Assembly: GCA_013368325.1 (NCBI GenBank)
Contig: JAACJK010000165.1
Coordinates: forward strand, 806,001-870,000
Source: Ephemerocybe angulata
Taxonomy: Eukaryota; Basidiomycota; Agaricomycetes; Agaricales; Psathyrellaceae
Direction of reading: 5' to 3'
Length of the DNA: 64,000 nucleotides
The notes beneath the pieces were generated by a model. The model did no database searches and was not told where the DNA came from. It saw nothing but the letters and a program-made list of their open reading frames with translations. A program made the translations under genes and the position numbers. Of this stretch, positions 1-11,853 are shown piece by piece; positions within the stretch are counted from its first letter, which is position 1; every line of letters begins with the position of its first letter.

Positions 1-1241
1 TGGATCAGTAATCGCATTCAGGAGAGACAAGCATACCTGGAGGGTGTCCTTTCAGGTCCACTCAGCATCCCCAGCACCTCGAACGGAGATCTGTACATTC
101 CGACAAAGGAGCGGCTAGGTATTCTCACGATCCCTGATAACATTAGATTGGAGGCAGGCATTGCCGAGCATGCACCTGACATTGCAATCCATGCTCCAAG
201 GCGAGATTTTGAGTATCTAGCCCGAATCCAGAACACAAGGAAAGCCGTCCTTCCGGTGCACACCACCGAAGAGTATGAGCTTTTTGACGATTTGATGAAA
301 TCGAGCTCTGCATTCAATTCACGATCCCGCGGCCCCGTTTGGAAACTTGCAGTCAGGGTGTGGAATGAACGCGCGGATATGTCCCCGAAGATCTTCTATA
401 AGGTAAATCATTTCTCCCCCAGGCACTAGATTCATCTGCTTAAACCATTTATTAGCTTATTGAACATCTCAAGACACACTACGCATTGTGGAACACAAAT
501 GTTGGTATCCGAAGTACACTTTCTATGTCATCATCTATCCGGCAGGGTGTTACACGAGAGGCACGAGACCCTCATCGCTCAGAGACAATCCCTCACCTAT
601 CCGAGCGACCATTACAGCCAGATGTTGTGACTTCTGGCCTTGATATTCCTCGTCCACCACAGCCCTCGTCGTCGAGCTCGTCTGGCCCCACCATCAATTC
701 CGACACATCCTTGATCAATGTTCATCCCAACGCTTCATCGCTCTCATATTCCCAGGCCGCCCACCAGCAGCACGCATTGGATGATGCTGCCTTGCACCCT
801 CAGCAATCACTCGCTCTTACTTCCACACCACCTCCCTCACACCATCCTCCTCCGGCGGCCCCATCCCCCATAGCAGTGCCCTTTTCCGGCGGCGCACAGC
901 CATCTCGAACGCTTTCGCATCACCAGGCTGCGCGCGAAATAGCTAAACAAAGGGTCGCAAATGACCTCGCTCAGTCGCGGCCTGAGCCTCCAGCTCCGAA
1001 AGCCAAAGGTTCTCGCGGCCAGCGCACCTGCCAGAAATGCGGGAAGCCAGAATGCCCCGGGAAGAGGCAGGTTAAGTACTGCTACAACCTGTGTCAGGAT
1101 TGTGGAGAGGTTGTCTGCTACGGGCGTAACAGTAAGCGCCCGACGAAACCATGTAGTCAAGCCTGGAGCGGCGTATCGGGGGATAGATTGCCGGAGCTTC
1201 CCACCATTCCACCTCCCATTAACCGTAGACACACGACTTAA
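1..1241 (+). CDS. 3' end of a transposon-like gene with Cys-rich tail (partial)
   Basis: The frame is open from base 1, so the 5' part lies outside the window. Two exons, 1-402 and 456-1241, are joined by a 53-nt intron (GTAAAT..TTAG) that keeps frame. The N-terminal part reads as a compact basic and aromatic segment (WKLAVRVWNERAD, then IFYK across the splice). The middle is Ser/Pro-rich and looks disordered. The end carries a dense cysteine array (CQKCGK, CPGKR, CYNLCQDCGE, CYGRN) that looks zinc-binding. This layout resembles the C-terminal ends of transposase-like proteins repeated in agaricomycete genomes; that link is from memory and not proven. No catalytic domain is visible here. It may be a domesticated or decaying mobile-element gene. 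Confidence 0.6.
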
Positions 1242-1858
1242 TCTAAGCGAGTATCGGATGTGATAGAGGGAAAAATGATAGAGAAAATAGAATCAATTCC
1301 GTGAGCCAGCACTGGTGCCGAGAATCAGAGTGAACCAGCTCGCGAGAAATTACGCCAGTAAAGATGCTAAATTCCCATTGGACGGACCATCACAGGCTCA
1401 GGGTGATTGGCACGCGCCGTGTTTGGAGACGCCCACTAAGATATAGGACGAATCTCTCCCTTTTCTCCCCTCTTTTCTCCTTTTTCTTTCCCTCCTTTTC
1501 TTTTCTTTTCTTTTTTCCCTTTTTAGGGTAGGCACAAGCACCGTTATCGCGCCCCCCCCTCGGGCCTGGCCTAACAAAAAGTTGTGACCTGACCCAAAAA
1601 AGGAAATTCTGCGCCCCTGAAGGCTTCCAGAGAACGGTAGAGATGCCAGGATTAACATCGTGCAATGGCATAGTGTGTAGATTGCGTTCGAAAGACAGTA
1701 GTAATATGTCGCAAGTTCAAGCCCGCCGAGATGTATTCTTTTTGGTTCATCTCTGACCTCAACAACCTTATTCCGGGCAGTCAAATTTGGATCGAAATCA
1801 ATAATTTTTGATATTTGACGGCGGATGCAAGCCATCGCACCCCTCAGTAACACTCATC
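1242..1858. other. Intergenic stretch with pyrimidine tract
   Basis: I see no protein gene here. Positions about 1447-1530 are an almost pure C/T tract (TCTCCC, TTTTCTCC and TTTTC runs) on the + strand. The reverse-strand open frames over it are shadows of this low-complexity tract. The tRNA-like element at 1655-1734 lies downstream. Confidence 0.5.
1655..1734 (+). ncRNA. Degenerate tRNA-like / SINE-like Pol III element
   Basis: An A-box-like TGGCATAGTG and a B-box-like AGTTCAAGCCC sit about 50 nt apart. The ends can pair as an acceptor-like stem (ACATC with GATGT, plus one wobble). GCAAT/ATTGC can form a D-arm-like hairpin around the A box. The T-arm does not pair well and no clean anticodon arm is visible. 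A tRNA pseudogene or the head of a tRNA-derived SINE fits better than a working tRNA. Confidence 0.25.
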
Positions 1859-3059
1859 ATGCCACGGAAAAAGAAAACAGAGACTCCCGAAGAGGCTGCT
1901 GAGAAGGTACCGTGTCCATGCTAACGTTAGAACATCCAACTCAATGATATTTGGCTTACAGACACGCTTGGGATATAATGAGACGGACCACACGCTCATA
2001 TGTGAAGTGTGTACGGAAACTGTGAACGTAGGGTTGGGAGGGCTAGGCAACTACCACAAAGTCCACAAGAATTCACCCAAGTGCATCAAGGCGAAAGAAC
2101 GGAAGGAAAAAGCTCAAAGCGCACTGTGCGATATAGCTGCGGATGAGCAGAGGGCCATGAAGTTTGTCTGGGAGAACCGACAGCCAAAGGGCCCTAAACG
2201 CACCTCCAAAAAGTCCAAGGGGCCGAGCCTTGTCGTCTCGAAGGAGCATATGTCGTCAGCTGCGCTGTTATCAAGGTTAGTACCCTGTTTGTTCTGAGTT
2301 CATGTACTATACTCACCTCCACATGTCTGCAGTACAACCGGCGGCACTCAAATAGGTAGCGTTGACGAGGACGAGAATGAAGCGGATGCAGAGGAGGGTG
2401 ATCAGTCGGATGGAGACGAGTTTGAAGGAGACGGCGCCCAATTCGACGCCGGGAATGAGATGAACGAAGCCTGGGAGTGGCGGGCTCCTTCAGAGCAGGC
2501 GGATGCGAGCGAGGGCGGTGTATCAAATCAAGCGGTTGGTGGGCCTCAAGTCGACGTCGATTTGGCGTTACATGGTGGTGCTGGGCAAGGTGGTGCTGGG
2601 CAGGGTAGTACCGGGCAGGATGGGGTGGTGGTTGGGAACGAGGATCGATCGTTGTCACCCACACGACCGGTGACGTCGGACACTGCCGCAATCGGACAGC
2701 ACGGCGGTAGCGCGGCGGTTCCACACCCAAGTCCGCTCGACGAACCCGTCGAGGCCTTGGAACCTGAAGATGGTCAGCAGGGTCGGTCACGGAGAATAAA
2801 GAAGCGGAGGATTCTGCTGAACGCCTGCTGGTGCAGGGATGTTGCTGACCCCAACGACAGTGCTAGGCCCGTAATTCAATGCAAAAAGCGGGGCTGCGAA
2901 ACCCAACATGTGAGTAATCTCTTGTATAATATGCATGCAAGCACTTACATATGGTTTCAGTACCACCGCGCATGCGTAGACGCACCCAAAAACAATGCTA
3001 ACTGGCATTGCGATGCGTGCAAGCAAAGCGCTCGAAGTTCGAAAAAGGCGCGCGCTTGA
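1859..3059 (+). CDS. BED-like zinc finger plus C-terminal PHD finger protein
   Basis: Exons 1859-1906, 1962-2275, 2333-2909 and 2961-3059 are joined by three introns of 51-57 nt; all junctions are in phase. The start is the ATG at 1859 (MPRKKK). Near the N terminus a C-x2-C...H-x2-H-x5-C array (CEVC, then NYHKVH, then KC) resembles a BED-type or related finger. The centre is acidic and Gly/Gln-rich. The last exons encode a PHD-type C4HC3 array: CWC, IQC, RGC, the His of QHYH, RAC, and WHCDAC. The third intron falls inside the PHD, just before YHRAC. A chromatin-binding role is inferred from the PHD. A DNA-binding finger joined to a PHD could be a chromatin factor or a transposon-derived protein. 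The gene ends about 90 bp before the truncated copia element. Confidence 0.6.
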
Positions 3060-3148
3060 TGATGTAATATTACTATATATAGTATGTAATTCCCGCGGTA
3101 GGTAGGTACCCCCCAGGGTAGTTTCTTAACAAGAAGTTTCGACGTCTG

Positions 3149-6100
3149 GTGCAAGATTTTTTTTTCTGCACCCCCTTGGAGCAGAACCTCCTCTCGTACA
3201 TCACACCCCCTACCTCTATTCGTCCGGTCGCTGGAACCATCACTGGAGCGGATAATGTATCTGTTACCATCACCGATACCCAGGTCACCACTTGGGAGAC
3301 CGGTGAGTCGAAGGCCCGCACTCGCCTCGAGCTCGCGATCGGCGACACCGAGATGGCGCACATCCTCGGTGCGACTACTGCCGGCGAGATCTGGACACGT
3401 TTGCTCGAGATCAAGGAGACCAAGGGTCGCCTTGGTATCCTCGCAGTTCGTCGTGCGCTTTATCGCGCAGCCGCCGCGGAGGGCTTCGACATGGTGGAAC
3501 ATATCTCTAACCTTCGGGCCTACCAGGCCGAACTCGCGCTCATGTCCAACGTCGTCACAGACGAGGATTTCGCCATGGTCATTATCACGTCGCTCCCGGA
3601 GAGCTGGGACGGATATACCTCTGCGTACTTCGGATCTCACGGGAGTGAGAAGTCGCTCAAGGCGTCCGAGATTATTCCTCTGTTGCTGGAGGAAGATCGT
3701 CGTCGACGGGCGAAGGATGGAGGCGCTATGCATGCGCTCCAGGCGAACTTTAGGGCTGGAGGTGGAGGTGGTAGTGGTGGAAGGACAGGCGGAGGAGCGA
3801 AGGGATCGGATCGGGAGAAGGAGTGTTATAACTGCAAGGGCAAGGGGCATGTTAAGAAGGACTGTTGGGCGAAGGGAGGAGGTGCTGAAGGCAAGGGACC
3901 GAGGGGCAGGAGGAGGAAGGATCGGACGAACCAGGCGAAGGACAAGGGCGCTGACATCAACACTGCGGTTGCTGTGGCGTATATGACGAGGTTTAACGAG
4001 GTGAATACCTCCAAACTCGTCTGGTACCTCGACTCTGGCACCACTTCCCACATCTGCACTCACCGAGACGCCTTCACCGACTATACCACTCTCCACAACA
4101 CCACTGTCCAAGGCGTTGGCCCAGCCGTTGCGATTGTTGAAGGGACTGGAACGGTCCAGATCAACTTCAAAGTCGGCGATCTCACCTATGCGCACAGTCT
4201 CAAGGACGTTTTATACGTACCCGGCGCACTGAATTGTTTGCTCTCGTTGAGCCGGTTCGACGAAGGTGGCGGATCTGTTGCATTCTCCAAGGGAGGTTGT
4301 GAGCTGAAGGATCGGAAGGGGAGAGTGGTGGGATTAGGGCGGAAGGTCGACCGGTTATATCAGTTGGATGCCCGAGCAAGGCTGTGGCGGGAGCGAGCGA
4401 ACTATGCCGCGCCGGCAGCGAAGACTTGGGATCACTGGCACCTTCTCTTCGGGCACATTGGAATGTCCACGCTGGAGAAGATGCAGCGCATGGGCATAGT
4501 CGGCGGTTTCGATGTCGACGAGTCTTCCATCCCATCCCCCGGGGGCCGGGCCCCACGTGCACCGCATGTCTCGGCGCTAAACTCACCCATCAGCCATTTC
4601 CCAAAAAGGCAGATTGGCGCTCGCGCATCGCAGGCGAAGGCTATCACTGTGATGTGTGGGGTCCCATCAAGACTGAGTCTATTTGGAAGAACCGCTACTA
4701 CGTCTCGTTCACGGATGACGCGACTAGGATGGTGCAGGTGTATTTCATGAAGGAGAAGGGGGAGGCTTCGAAGTTCATTGCGGAGCATGTGGCGGCGGTT
4801 GAGCGGAAGTTTGGGAAGGGACCGGCGTGGATGCGCTTCGACAACGGGAAGGAGCTCGTCAACTCGACGACGAAATCTCTCTGCGCCACGAAAGGCATCG
4901 AGATCCACACCACTGCCCCTTACTCGCCATCTCAGAATGGAGTGGCCGAGCGTCTCAACCGGACTTTGTTAGAGCTCGTCCGTGCGATGATGATCGCGAA
5001 GTCCGTGCCCGCCTTCCTGTGGGACGAAGCTATCTCGCACGCAGTATATCTGCGCAACCGCGTGCTCACGAGTGCCTTACCTGGACGCACGCCATACGAG
5101 GCGTACCACGGCAAGAAGCCTGATGTCTCATTTCTCCGGGAGTTTGGAAGTGACGTGTGGGTGTTGGACGAGTCGACGGGGAGGTCAAAGTTGAGTCCGC
5201 GGTCGAACAAGATGATGTTTGTGGGATTTGTGGAGGGATCGCAGGCTGTGAGGTACTATGAGGCGAAGAGGAGGAGCGTCAAGGTCTCGAGGAACGTCGT
5301 GTTCAACGAGAATAAGGTGGTAGAGGTGCCTAGGGATGGTGTTCCACACGGATTGGGGCTCGAGGAGGAGCTTTCGACGCCTGATGGGAATGTCGATCCC
5401 AAATCCGGTAATGATATCACCCATATGGACCCACCACCGAGTCCTATCCGACCTCCAGAGATTCTCCGGTACACGCCCGAGCCACGCACACCCCCTGCCC
5501 TACCATTCGACAACTTTCCTATCCCAGAACCAGTTCATGACCGCCCTCAGTCCCCACGCCGCACTCGCAATCACCCTGACATCGACTACAGAGTCAGCTC
5601 CAATCCCAACGTCCGCATTCCTGCTGCTCGCCCAGGTCGCAATGCTCTCAAAGCAGCTGAAGAAGTGCGACGCACCAAGGAGCGGAGGGCGACACGCAGA
5701 TCGAAGCATGCCGCTTCTGGATTTGCATACAGTGAGGGCGACCGAGCACTTTACTCAAAGGTCGGGATGGAGGATGTTGAAGATCCTGATGCGCCGGATA
5801 GCGCCCCCATCCGACCAGTGCGCACGCCGCCACCTGTCTACGACGAGAGGCCTTGGGTTGAGGATGTGCAGGACGTCGACGCGCCACTTCCTAGGAGTGT
5901 GAAGGAGGCGCTTGGGGGAAGTGAGGGGAAGGAGTGGGAGAGAGCGATTGAGGAGGAGCTGGGTATGCTGGAGAAGATGGGGACTTGGGAGGTGGTGGAT
6001 CTACCGAGTGGAAGGGATGCTGTTGGTAACCGCTGGGTCTTCGCCCGCAAGCGGGACGACCATGGTCAGGTCGTTCGCTACAAGGCAAGGCTCGTAGCGC

Positions 6101-6244
6101 AGGGGTTCTCACAGAAACCCGGGACGGACTTCGACACCAACGGCACGTTTGCGCCTGTCATGCGCTTCGAGACCTTCCGCACCATGACCGCTCTCGCGTC
6201 GATTCACAACTGGACTATGTTTCAGCTCGACGTGAAGAGTGCGT
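3149..6244 (+). pseudogene. Copia gag-protease-integrase-RT, 5' block (broken)
   Basis: In order: a gag core (residues in the style ARTRLELAIGDTEM), a zinc knuckle CYNCKGKGHVKKDC, a protease-like WYLDSGTTSHIC, and an integrase zinc finger (HWHLLFGHIG ... CTACLGA). Then come the integrase core with FTDDATR, RFDNGKE and PSQNGVAERLNRT, and the start of the reverse transcriptase (WVFARKRDDHG, ARLVAQGFSQ, FQLDVKSA). The frame shifts once inside the C/G run near 4537-4547, between integrase HHC and CC. A one-base indel in a homopolymer is the simplest cause; a sequencing error is possible. The block is cut at 6244 by gypsy G1. Confidence 0.9.
6241..6244. repeat. Target-site duplication of gypsy G1, left copy (GCGT)
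   Basis: GCGT directly precedes the left LTR (TGATG...). The same four bases follow the right LTR at 28493-28496. Removing the element and one copy restores the copia reading frame across the junction, which confirms the duplication. Confidence 0.85.
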
Positions 6245-7631
6245 TGATGTGCGGCTACGGGGCTAAGAGCCAAACACGCCTCTAACCAAAACAACAAACA
6301 CAACACACAACACACACACAACCACACTAGGGTAGCTGAGGGGCAACTCGCTCGAGGTAGAGCGGGCAAAGTAATGTATTGGACTAGAGGACTAGGTCGA
6401 CTCTAAGGTACTCGCAACTAGCAAGTTTGAAGGGGAGTTCTAGACTCGACCGCGCTTCGGGGTGATATAGGTTCTCGATGAGAGGGTGGGGTCTCGGGAG
6501 GACGAGGTCGCTACCACGAGAGGGCTTTCACTAGGCTCGAGAGCTTCGCAAAAGGAACAGAAAACTTAAAGACAATTGGCACGACGACCAGACAGCAAGA
6601 CAGACAGACAGATAGCGCGACGGCTAGACTTTAGACTTTGACTTAGAGACTTGAAAGATGAAAACTGGGGGGTAACTGATTTTCTCTAAACTACTTGCGA
6701 GACTTAAGTACATGCCGAATATTTACAAACAAGCTCCAAGACAAACAGATGAGAAACACATGCGATCGCGATACATTCCAAAACGGTCCAAATGAAACAT
6801 AGAGATAGGAGGGAAGACCTCTCGAGGTTGAGCTCAAGGCCAATTAGCGCCCGGGTAAATACCCAAGACTGTGCCGTTGCCACCAACCGACTTCTTCGTA
6901 CACGCCGCGCCACTCGTCTCGTGTGGGCCGACCTATTCTTATCTCTGATTGTGGTTTCCCTCTGATAGAGTGGAGCCGCGGATGATCCATCCGATACCCG
7001 GGCAAGGGAATCGTGGGGCGCTTAAGTTGTGCCGGTTCCGCTTCCCCTGTGTTACACGCGGGTGCCTGTACCGAGTTCTCCCCTCAGCCGATGGCGATCC
7101 CAGAACTTTCCCGAGACGTGGTTTGATTGCGAACATCTCGAGGTGTGATCGACCTCTCGACGTGCCACCTCTCGTGAAGATCAAGTCGCGCGGGAGCTAT
7201 ACTCCGGCGCTTATCAGGGGCTCGGGTGCGATCCCTCTCGACTACTGATGTCACGGTGATCTCTCGACTCTGGGTGTGGCAAGAGTGTTCTCGCGAGATA
7301 CGAAGGGATGGGTAGGGGGCTTCCCATTGATATGCACTACTCTGCCTATGTCCGTTACTTGCCAAGTCGATCCCATAGTTGTCCCGCGCGTGTCTCCTTA
7401 AAGTAGCAAGTGTCTCGCGAAGGTAGGTCTTACCTGCTTGAGGCTACTCGTCACTTCTCGTAGTCCCGCGCGTAGGTCAGAGAGGCTAAGTCAGCAGCTC
7501 TGGGCTCGGCTCTGACTCTTGTTCCCCTTTACATTGGTGCAGGTCTTTTGATAGATGATATGCAGTGGGAATCGCGTATTTATTAAGGTAAATCGCGATT
7601 TTTAGTGGGTAGACGCGCTGAAGGCGCATCA
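6245..7631 (-). repeat. G1 LTR, left copy (3' LTR of the element)
   Basis: 1387 bp, starting TGATG and ending CATCA. It has the same length as the right copy, and every open frame in it translates identically to its partner. LTRs this long are towards the large end for fungal gypsy elements. Confidence 0.93.
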
Positions 7632-7644
7632 TCTCCCCCCAACT
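7632..7644 (-). other. Polypurine tract of G1 (3')
   Basis: On the minus strand this reads AGTTGGGGGGAGA, directly against the 3' LTR. That is the expected position and composition for the plus-strand primer. Confidence 0.65.
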
Positions 7645-8055
7645 GAAATCTAGACTGTCCTCAGTCCTTTTGATACCGCTACCCAACTTCGTTCTTGTCC
7701 TCTCGCGAGTTCACCGACCTGTCTGCCTCGCCTCAGTCCTTTGCCGCGAGGTCCCCGGTTCATTCTGATCCCGAGACGTCTTAACAACCCTGTACCCTCG
7801 ACTCTATTGATTCTAAGTTTTTCCCGGTGCTTGCAGGTTTAGCCCGCGTCACATCCTTCTCGCGTAGTTCTCGACATGTCATGTCATTCGAAGCGCGCTC
7901 TGAATGTTCTCCCAGGATTCTTCTGCGTTATCCATTCCCGGGCTCATGTCACAAATGTCACATTTGTCTTCACATATAGCCCGGTCTTCTTGGGGACTTT
8001 CTCACTCGCGCTTCGCCTCTCTTCGTACTCTCTCCTCTCTTCTCTTTCTACACCG

Positions 8056-10105
8056 ATGGCCGATCCTTCCCTTGGTATGGCCGCCGAGATGGTGGCTGCG
8101 CTTCAGGCGGCGACGGCGTCCCCGGACTGGAGTCTTCAAAAGCTAAACGCCTTCTACGATCAGTGGATCCGCGTAGTGGTAAGCCGACTCTCGTCTGCTC
8201 TACGATCGACGCTAAGAGTTCTTTTCTTTCTCGATCCACAGCAACTCATCCATACCAACCCTCTGCTAACTCAGCATCCCAACTTCCCCGCTTTTCGCAG
8301 CTACATAGCGTACTACCTCGGCCAGGCCACTTCTGATAAGAAAACCAAACGCTCCCTTTCGTCGGCGCTCGATCCCAAAGCTCAGTGGGCCGCGCCCCTC
8401 TTTCCACCAAATCCTCCGCCCTCCGACTGGCCTACTCCCGCTACACCTCCTTCTTCCAAGGCCCCTTCCTCGGGTTCCTCTCGGAAAGCTCAAGGCACGG
8501 TGTCCGCGCCCCTTGCCCGGTGTGTAGCCTCGATGCTCGTTTTGGCGGTGTACTCACATTCTTCTCCAGCGTCAACGCGCACATCTCCAGTTCCAAACCT
8601 TCCACTTCGCGTCCGAAAGCTCCAGGCACCCGAGAGCGGATTGCGACGCAACCGGCGCCTATTTCGCTCGGTGAGACCAAGGACGTCGGTCGGCGCCATC
8701 AAGGGGCTGGCCTTAGTTCCGCTCGTCCCGCCGAGGTTCCATCCAAGCGCAAGTCTTCTGGTGACACTGGGGTACGTCGCGTTCTCTCCGTCCTTCTCGG
8801 TCCACTTATCTGAACAGTTCTTGGGCGTGCAGCCGCCTCCCCTCAAGAAGATCAAAGTCGAGCCGACTTCGTCATCCCGCGGTGCTGGTCCCTCCTCGTC
8901 TGCCAAAACTTCGTCTTCAAAAGGCAAGGGCCGTGCCACGCAGCCTCCGCCCTCTCCGTACACTGCCCATCAACTTCGCCCGCACATTCCTAGGAACGCT
9001 AGGACTGCGATCGACGTCGACTCCTATGATCCCGAACAGTCCGACGATGCCGCTTCGTCTAGCGGCTCTTCCAGCATTACCGGGGACTTCGTTGGAGACG
9101 CTGGGGGCGATGCTGAGGATGCTGGGGGCGACGGCGAGGGTGAGGTCGACGAGGCGCAAAGCCGCAGGCAACTTACTGCTGCGAGGCAGGCCGCCGCCTT
9201 TCAAGCGCATCAGATCGCCATGGCCGAAGTCCTTCAACACCTGTTGCCGCCCTCCGAACTCCTCTCGTCTCGCGCCGACGTCAAGCTCCTCAAGCGCGTC
9301 ACCACGCCTGCTCCCAGGGTTCGTTTCTCTTCCTTGCTTTATCTCTTTCTTACTCACGCGCCGGACCCTAGCCACCTCTTCCTTGTGGTCGCTGCCTCGC
9401 TCGAGGTGCACTTCAAGAGTGCGTCGTGGACCCGAAAGACCCCAACGGGAAGTGCTCGGCCTGTAAGACTTCGAGCCAGTCGTGCTCGTGGGCGCCCTCG
9501 TCGCGCCCTCCCCGCGTCACGTTGGCTCAAGTCCGCGAGATGGAGTTCCTTACGAGTCAGGCGCCGAGTGTCAACCGTACGTCCAACCCGTTCCTTCTCT
9601 TGGCTTGGTGGTTACTCATATCTCTTGGCCTCTAGATACCAATCGCGTCTACCAGATGCTCGTCGCCGACTACGCGCTGTACGAGGAAATGCGCAAGACC
9701 TGCGAGTTCCAGGCCCTCAAGGTCGATGCTGTTCAATCGTTCCTGGCGAACATCTTGAACAGCACTCGCGACTGTGGTTCCGACGAGCTCATCAATAGCA
9801 TCGCTCCCTCGGCTTGGTATGCCGCCGCTCAGGACCGAGGCACCAGCGAGGGCACCATCGCCTTCCCCGTTGTCAACCCTTCCAACTTCATCAGTCCTGC
9901 TCTCGGTCCACTTCCTTCGTCGTCGTCGTCCGCCGCTCCTCAAATCGCGGTTCTCCCTTCGTCAGGTTCGTCTTCGCAGGTCGAGGACGACCTCTCGGTC
10001 GAACAGGAGCAGGGAGGCGAGGTTCGTGACGGGGGCGTTCCCATCGACGAGGAGGAAGAAGGCGAGGCGGCGGTGGATGCGCAGGACGCTCCCCCCGCTG
10101 CGTAG
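8056..10105 (+). CDS. Antisense spliced gene in G1 with a Zn2Cys6-like cluster
   Basis: The gene runs opposite to gag-pol. Exons 8056-8178, 8242-8519, 8570-8771, 8833-9318, 9372-9576 and 9636-10105 are joined by introns of 50-63 nt. All six junctions are in phase, giving 587 aa. The start ATG (MADPSLG) follows a CT-rich leader. The N-terminal half is Ser/Pro-rich with a basic KKIKVEP patch; an acidic Gly/Asp stretch follows. At residues 368-401 lies a cysteine cluster, C-x2-C-x8-C-x10-C-x2-C-x6-C (CGRC, QEC, KCSAC, SCSW), which fits a Zn2Cys6-like DNA-binding fold. A helical part and an acidic C terminus follow. It could be a regulator carried by the element. No name is justified. Confidence 0.7.
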
Positions 10106-11122
10106 GTTGTTCCCTTTCACTCTTCTTGGACTTCTGGCTCCTTTGTATCTCTATCACACAGACACTGACTCTTAGGCCTCCTACATACTTCTTACCCACA
10201 CCCCTATCACTCTGGACTCGTAATGTACCGTATTTACCGCCCTTCCAATGCATCGTGCTCGTATCTGGACTGTCACGGCTCGTTGATCGGACCCATGCGT
10301 TTTAAGCGCCCGTGTGAAAGGCTGAGGTTCCACCTCTCGAGGTAAGATTTCTCCACCTCTCGGATCGACCTCTCGCCATTATCGCGAGAGATCGTCAGGA
10401 TTTAGCCCTTGACGACTCCCGTTCTCGCGATACACGTTTGCTGTGGCTACGCTCCTCGAGATCTCGGTTTATCCGTTAAGCGCCCCCTGATTTGATGGCG
10501 CGCGGGTGCATTCGTGTTCCTCGTCCATACTGGTTCGCGCGGGCACCTCTTCTCGGTTTCGCGTCCATGCGATCTCCTCTCGCCGCGTATTCCGTTCTGC
10601 TCGCGGCGGTGCTGCTGGGGTACGCATCTTTCTTTCTTCCCACTTTCTTCTTCTGACTTCGTTCCTAGGGCTCTCGTACTCGTCCCACTCGTGGTGGTAG
10701 CACCAACGCGTCCGGCGGAGTCCGCATGTTGGACCACTCTCAGGTTCCTAACATGGACACCGGTTCTCCTATGTTTATGAAGGCCCAGCAAGTTAACAAC
10801 AAGAGGTCTCGCCAGGGAGAGGCTCATCGCGAGGCTCAGGCTTCTGGTTCTCGAGGCTCTGGGAACCGTCTTTTCCCTGACGGTAACCTCGTCGAGTACA
10901 GTGCGCCTTCTCCCTTCGATTTCCTTATGTCCTCGGGCTTACTCTCTCTTGTAGTCGATGATCGCGCGATCTCTAACCAGTATGTTCAGGGAGTGGTCTC
11001 CAACTCGCTCAAGTTGGTTCGCGACTTCGCCAACCAGACTCAGAACGAGGAGAACCTCCGTGTTATTATTGGCGAGACCCGCGGCGTCATGTTGCAGGTT
11101 ATTCACAAGCTTCAGATCTACA

Positions 11123-11126
11123 CTGG
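11123..11126. repeat. Target-site duplication of gypsy G2, left copy (CTGG)
   Basis: CTGG precedes the LTR start TGTAG and is repeated at 19432-19435. Removal restores the interrupted antisense frame of G1. Confidence 0.85.
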
Positions 11127-11539
11127 TGTAGTGACGACGAGTCACGCGAGTGCGGAGGAGCAGTGGACAGAGGGCTTCAGTCGGGTGTACGCACGTAGAT
11201 AGGTCAAATAGAATTGATTGAGGCTGAGTAGTGGTTGTACGAGAGAGAGAGAATAGAATAGAAGGGAAAAAGGAGGGGAAACGAGACGGGACGGGACGAC
11301 TGAACTGGGGGTGAGCAAGCACGAAAGGAAAATAAATCTAAAGAGTCCGTTTATATAGGGAGGAACGAGGGTGCTACGGGAACTCCCGCAGGATTACCGA
11401 GCTTTTAGGGTCCTGATCGGCATCGGCGCTATGGCCAAAACCGACAGGATTGTGGGCGCCTATGGGCGCTAGGGGCGATTGCCTTATATGGGTGTTCGTG
11501 GAGCGGGCGTCGGTACGCAGCCGGGCTGCGACCTTTACA
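11127..11539 (-). repeat. G2 LTR, left copy (3' LTR)
   Basis: 413 bp, TGTAG...TTTACA. The element-strand TATA box CCTATATAA lies at about 11351-11359. A C-rich stretch next to it (11540-11545) is the polypurine tract on the element strand. Confidence 0.92.
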
Positions 11540-11556
11540 TCCCCCGGGAACTTTTC

Positions 11557-11583
11557 TTGTTCTGACTCTAGGAGTCAGAACAA
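11557..11583. repeat. Perfect 12-bp inverted repeat beside the G2 polypurine tract
   Basis: TTGTTCTGACTC and GAGTCAGAACAA face each other across a 3-nt TAG loop. The hairpin lies between the 3' LTR/polypurine tract and the antisense gene promoter. It could be a transcription terminator for the converging transcripts, a protein-binding palindrome or an RNA hairpin. Confidence 0.6.
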
Positions 11584-11798
11584 CATGAGAGAGGTGTGGG
11601 TGGGTGGGAAGCGAGGTACGACAGGGGCGAGGATGGAGAGGCGGACGGCGAGGCGGGGAAAGGGCGGTGTGGCTGTGCGGCGATCGACGGGGAGAAAGAT
11701 GACGACGGCGGGGCGAAGAGGATGCGAAACGAGTCAAGGGAGGGGGGGATTGCTAAGAAGGCGAGTCACGGACACCGAAATTTTCACGAGGGCGAACG

Positions 11799-11807
11799 CA
11801 TAAAAGG
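11799..11807 (+). promoter_or_regulatory. TATA-like box of the G2 antisense gene
   Basis: CATAAAAGG lies 47-55 bp upstream of the ATG at 11854, in a purine-rich leader. Position and sequence suit a core promoter for the opposite-strand gene. Confidence 0.45.
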
Positions 11808-11853
11808 CGGGGAGGGATAGGACGAGAAAGGAACAGGTCCGATACGCACCATC

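Noticed and set aside
3149..3423. 5' LTR or primer binding site of the copia element
   Set aside because: Nothing upstream of gag resembles 29740-29978, and gag itself appears N-terminally incomplete.
4537..4547. A programmed frameshift in the copia polyprotein
   Set aside because: The break is in a C/G homopolymer inside integrase, and two more unrelated breaks follow near 28857 and 29360. Decay or a sequencing error is simpler.
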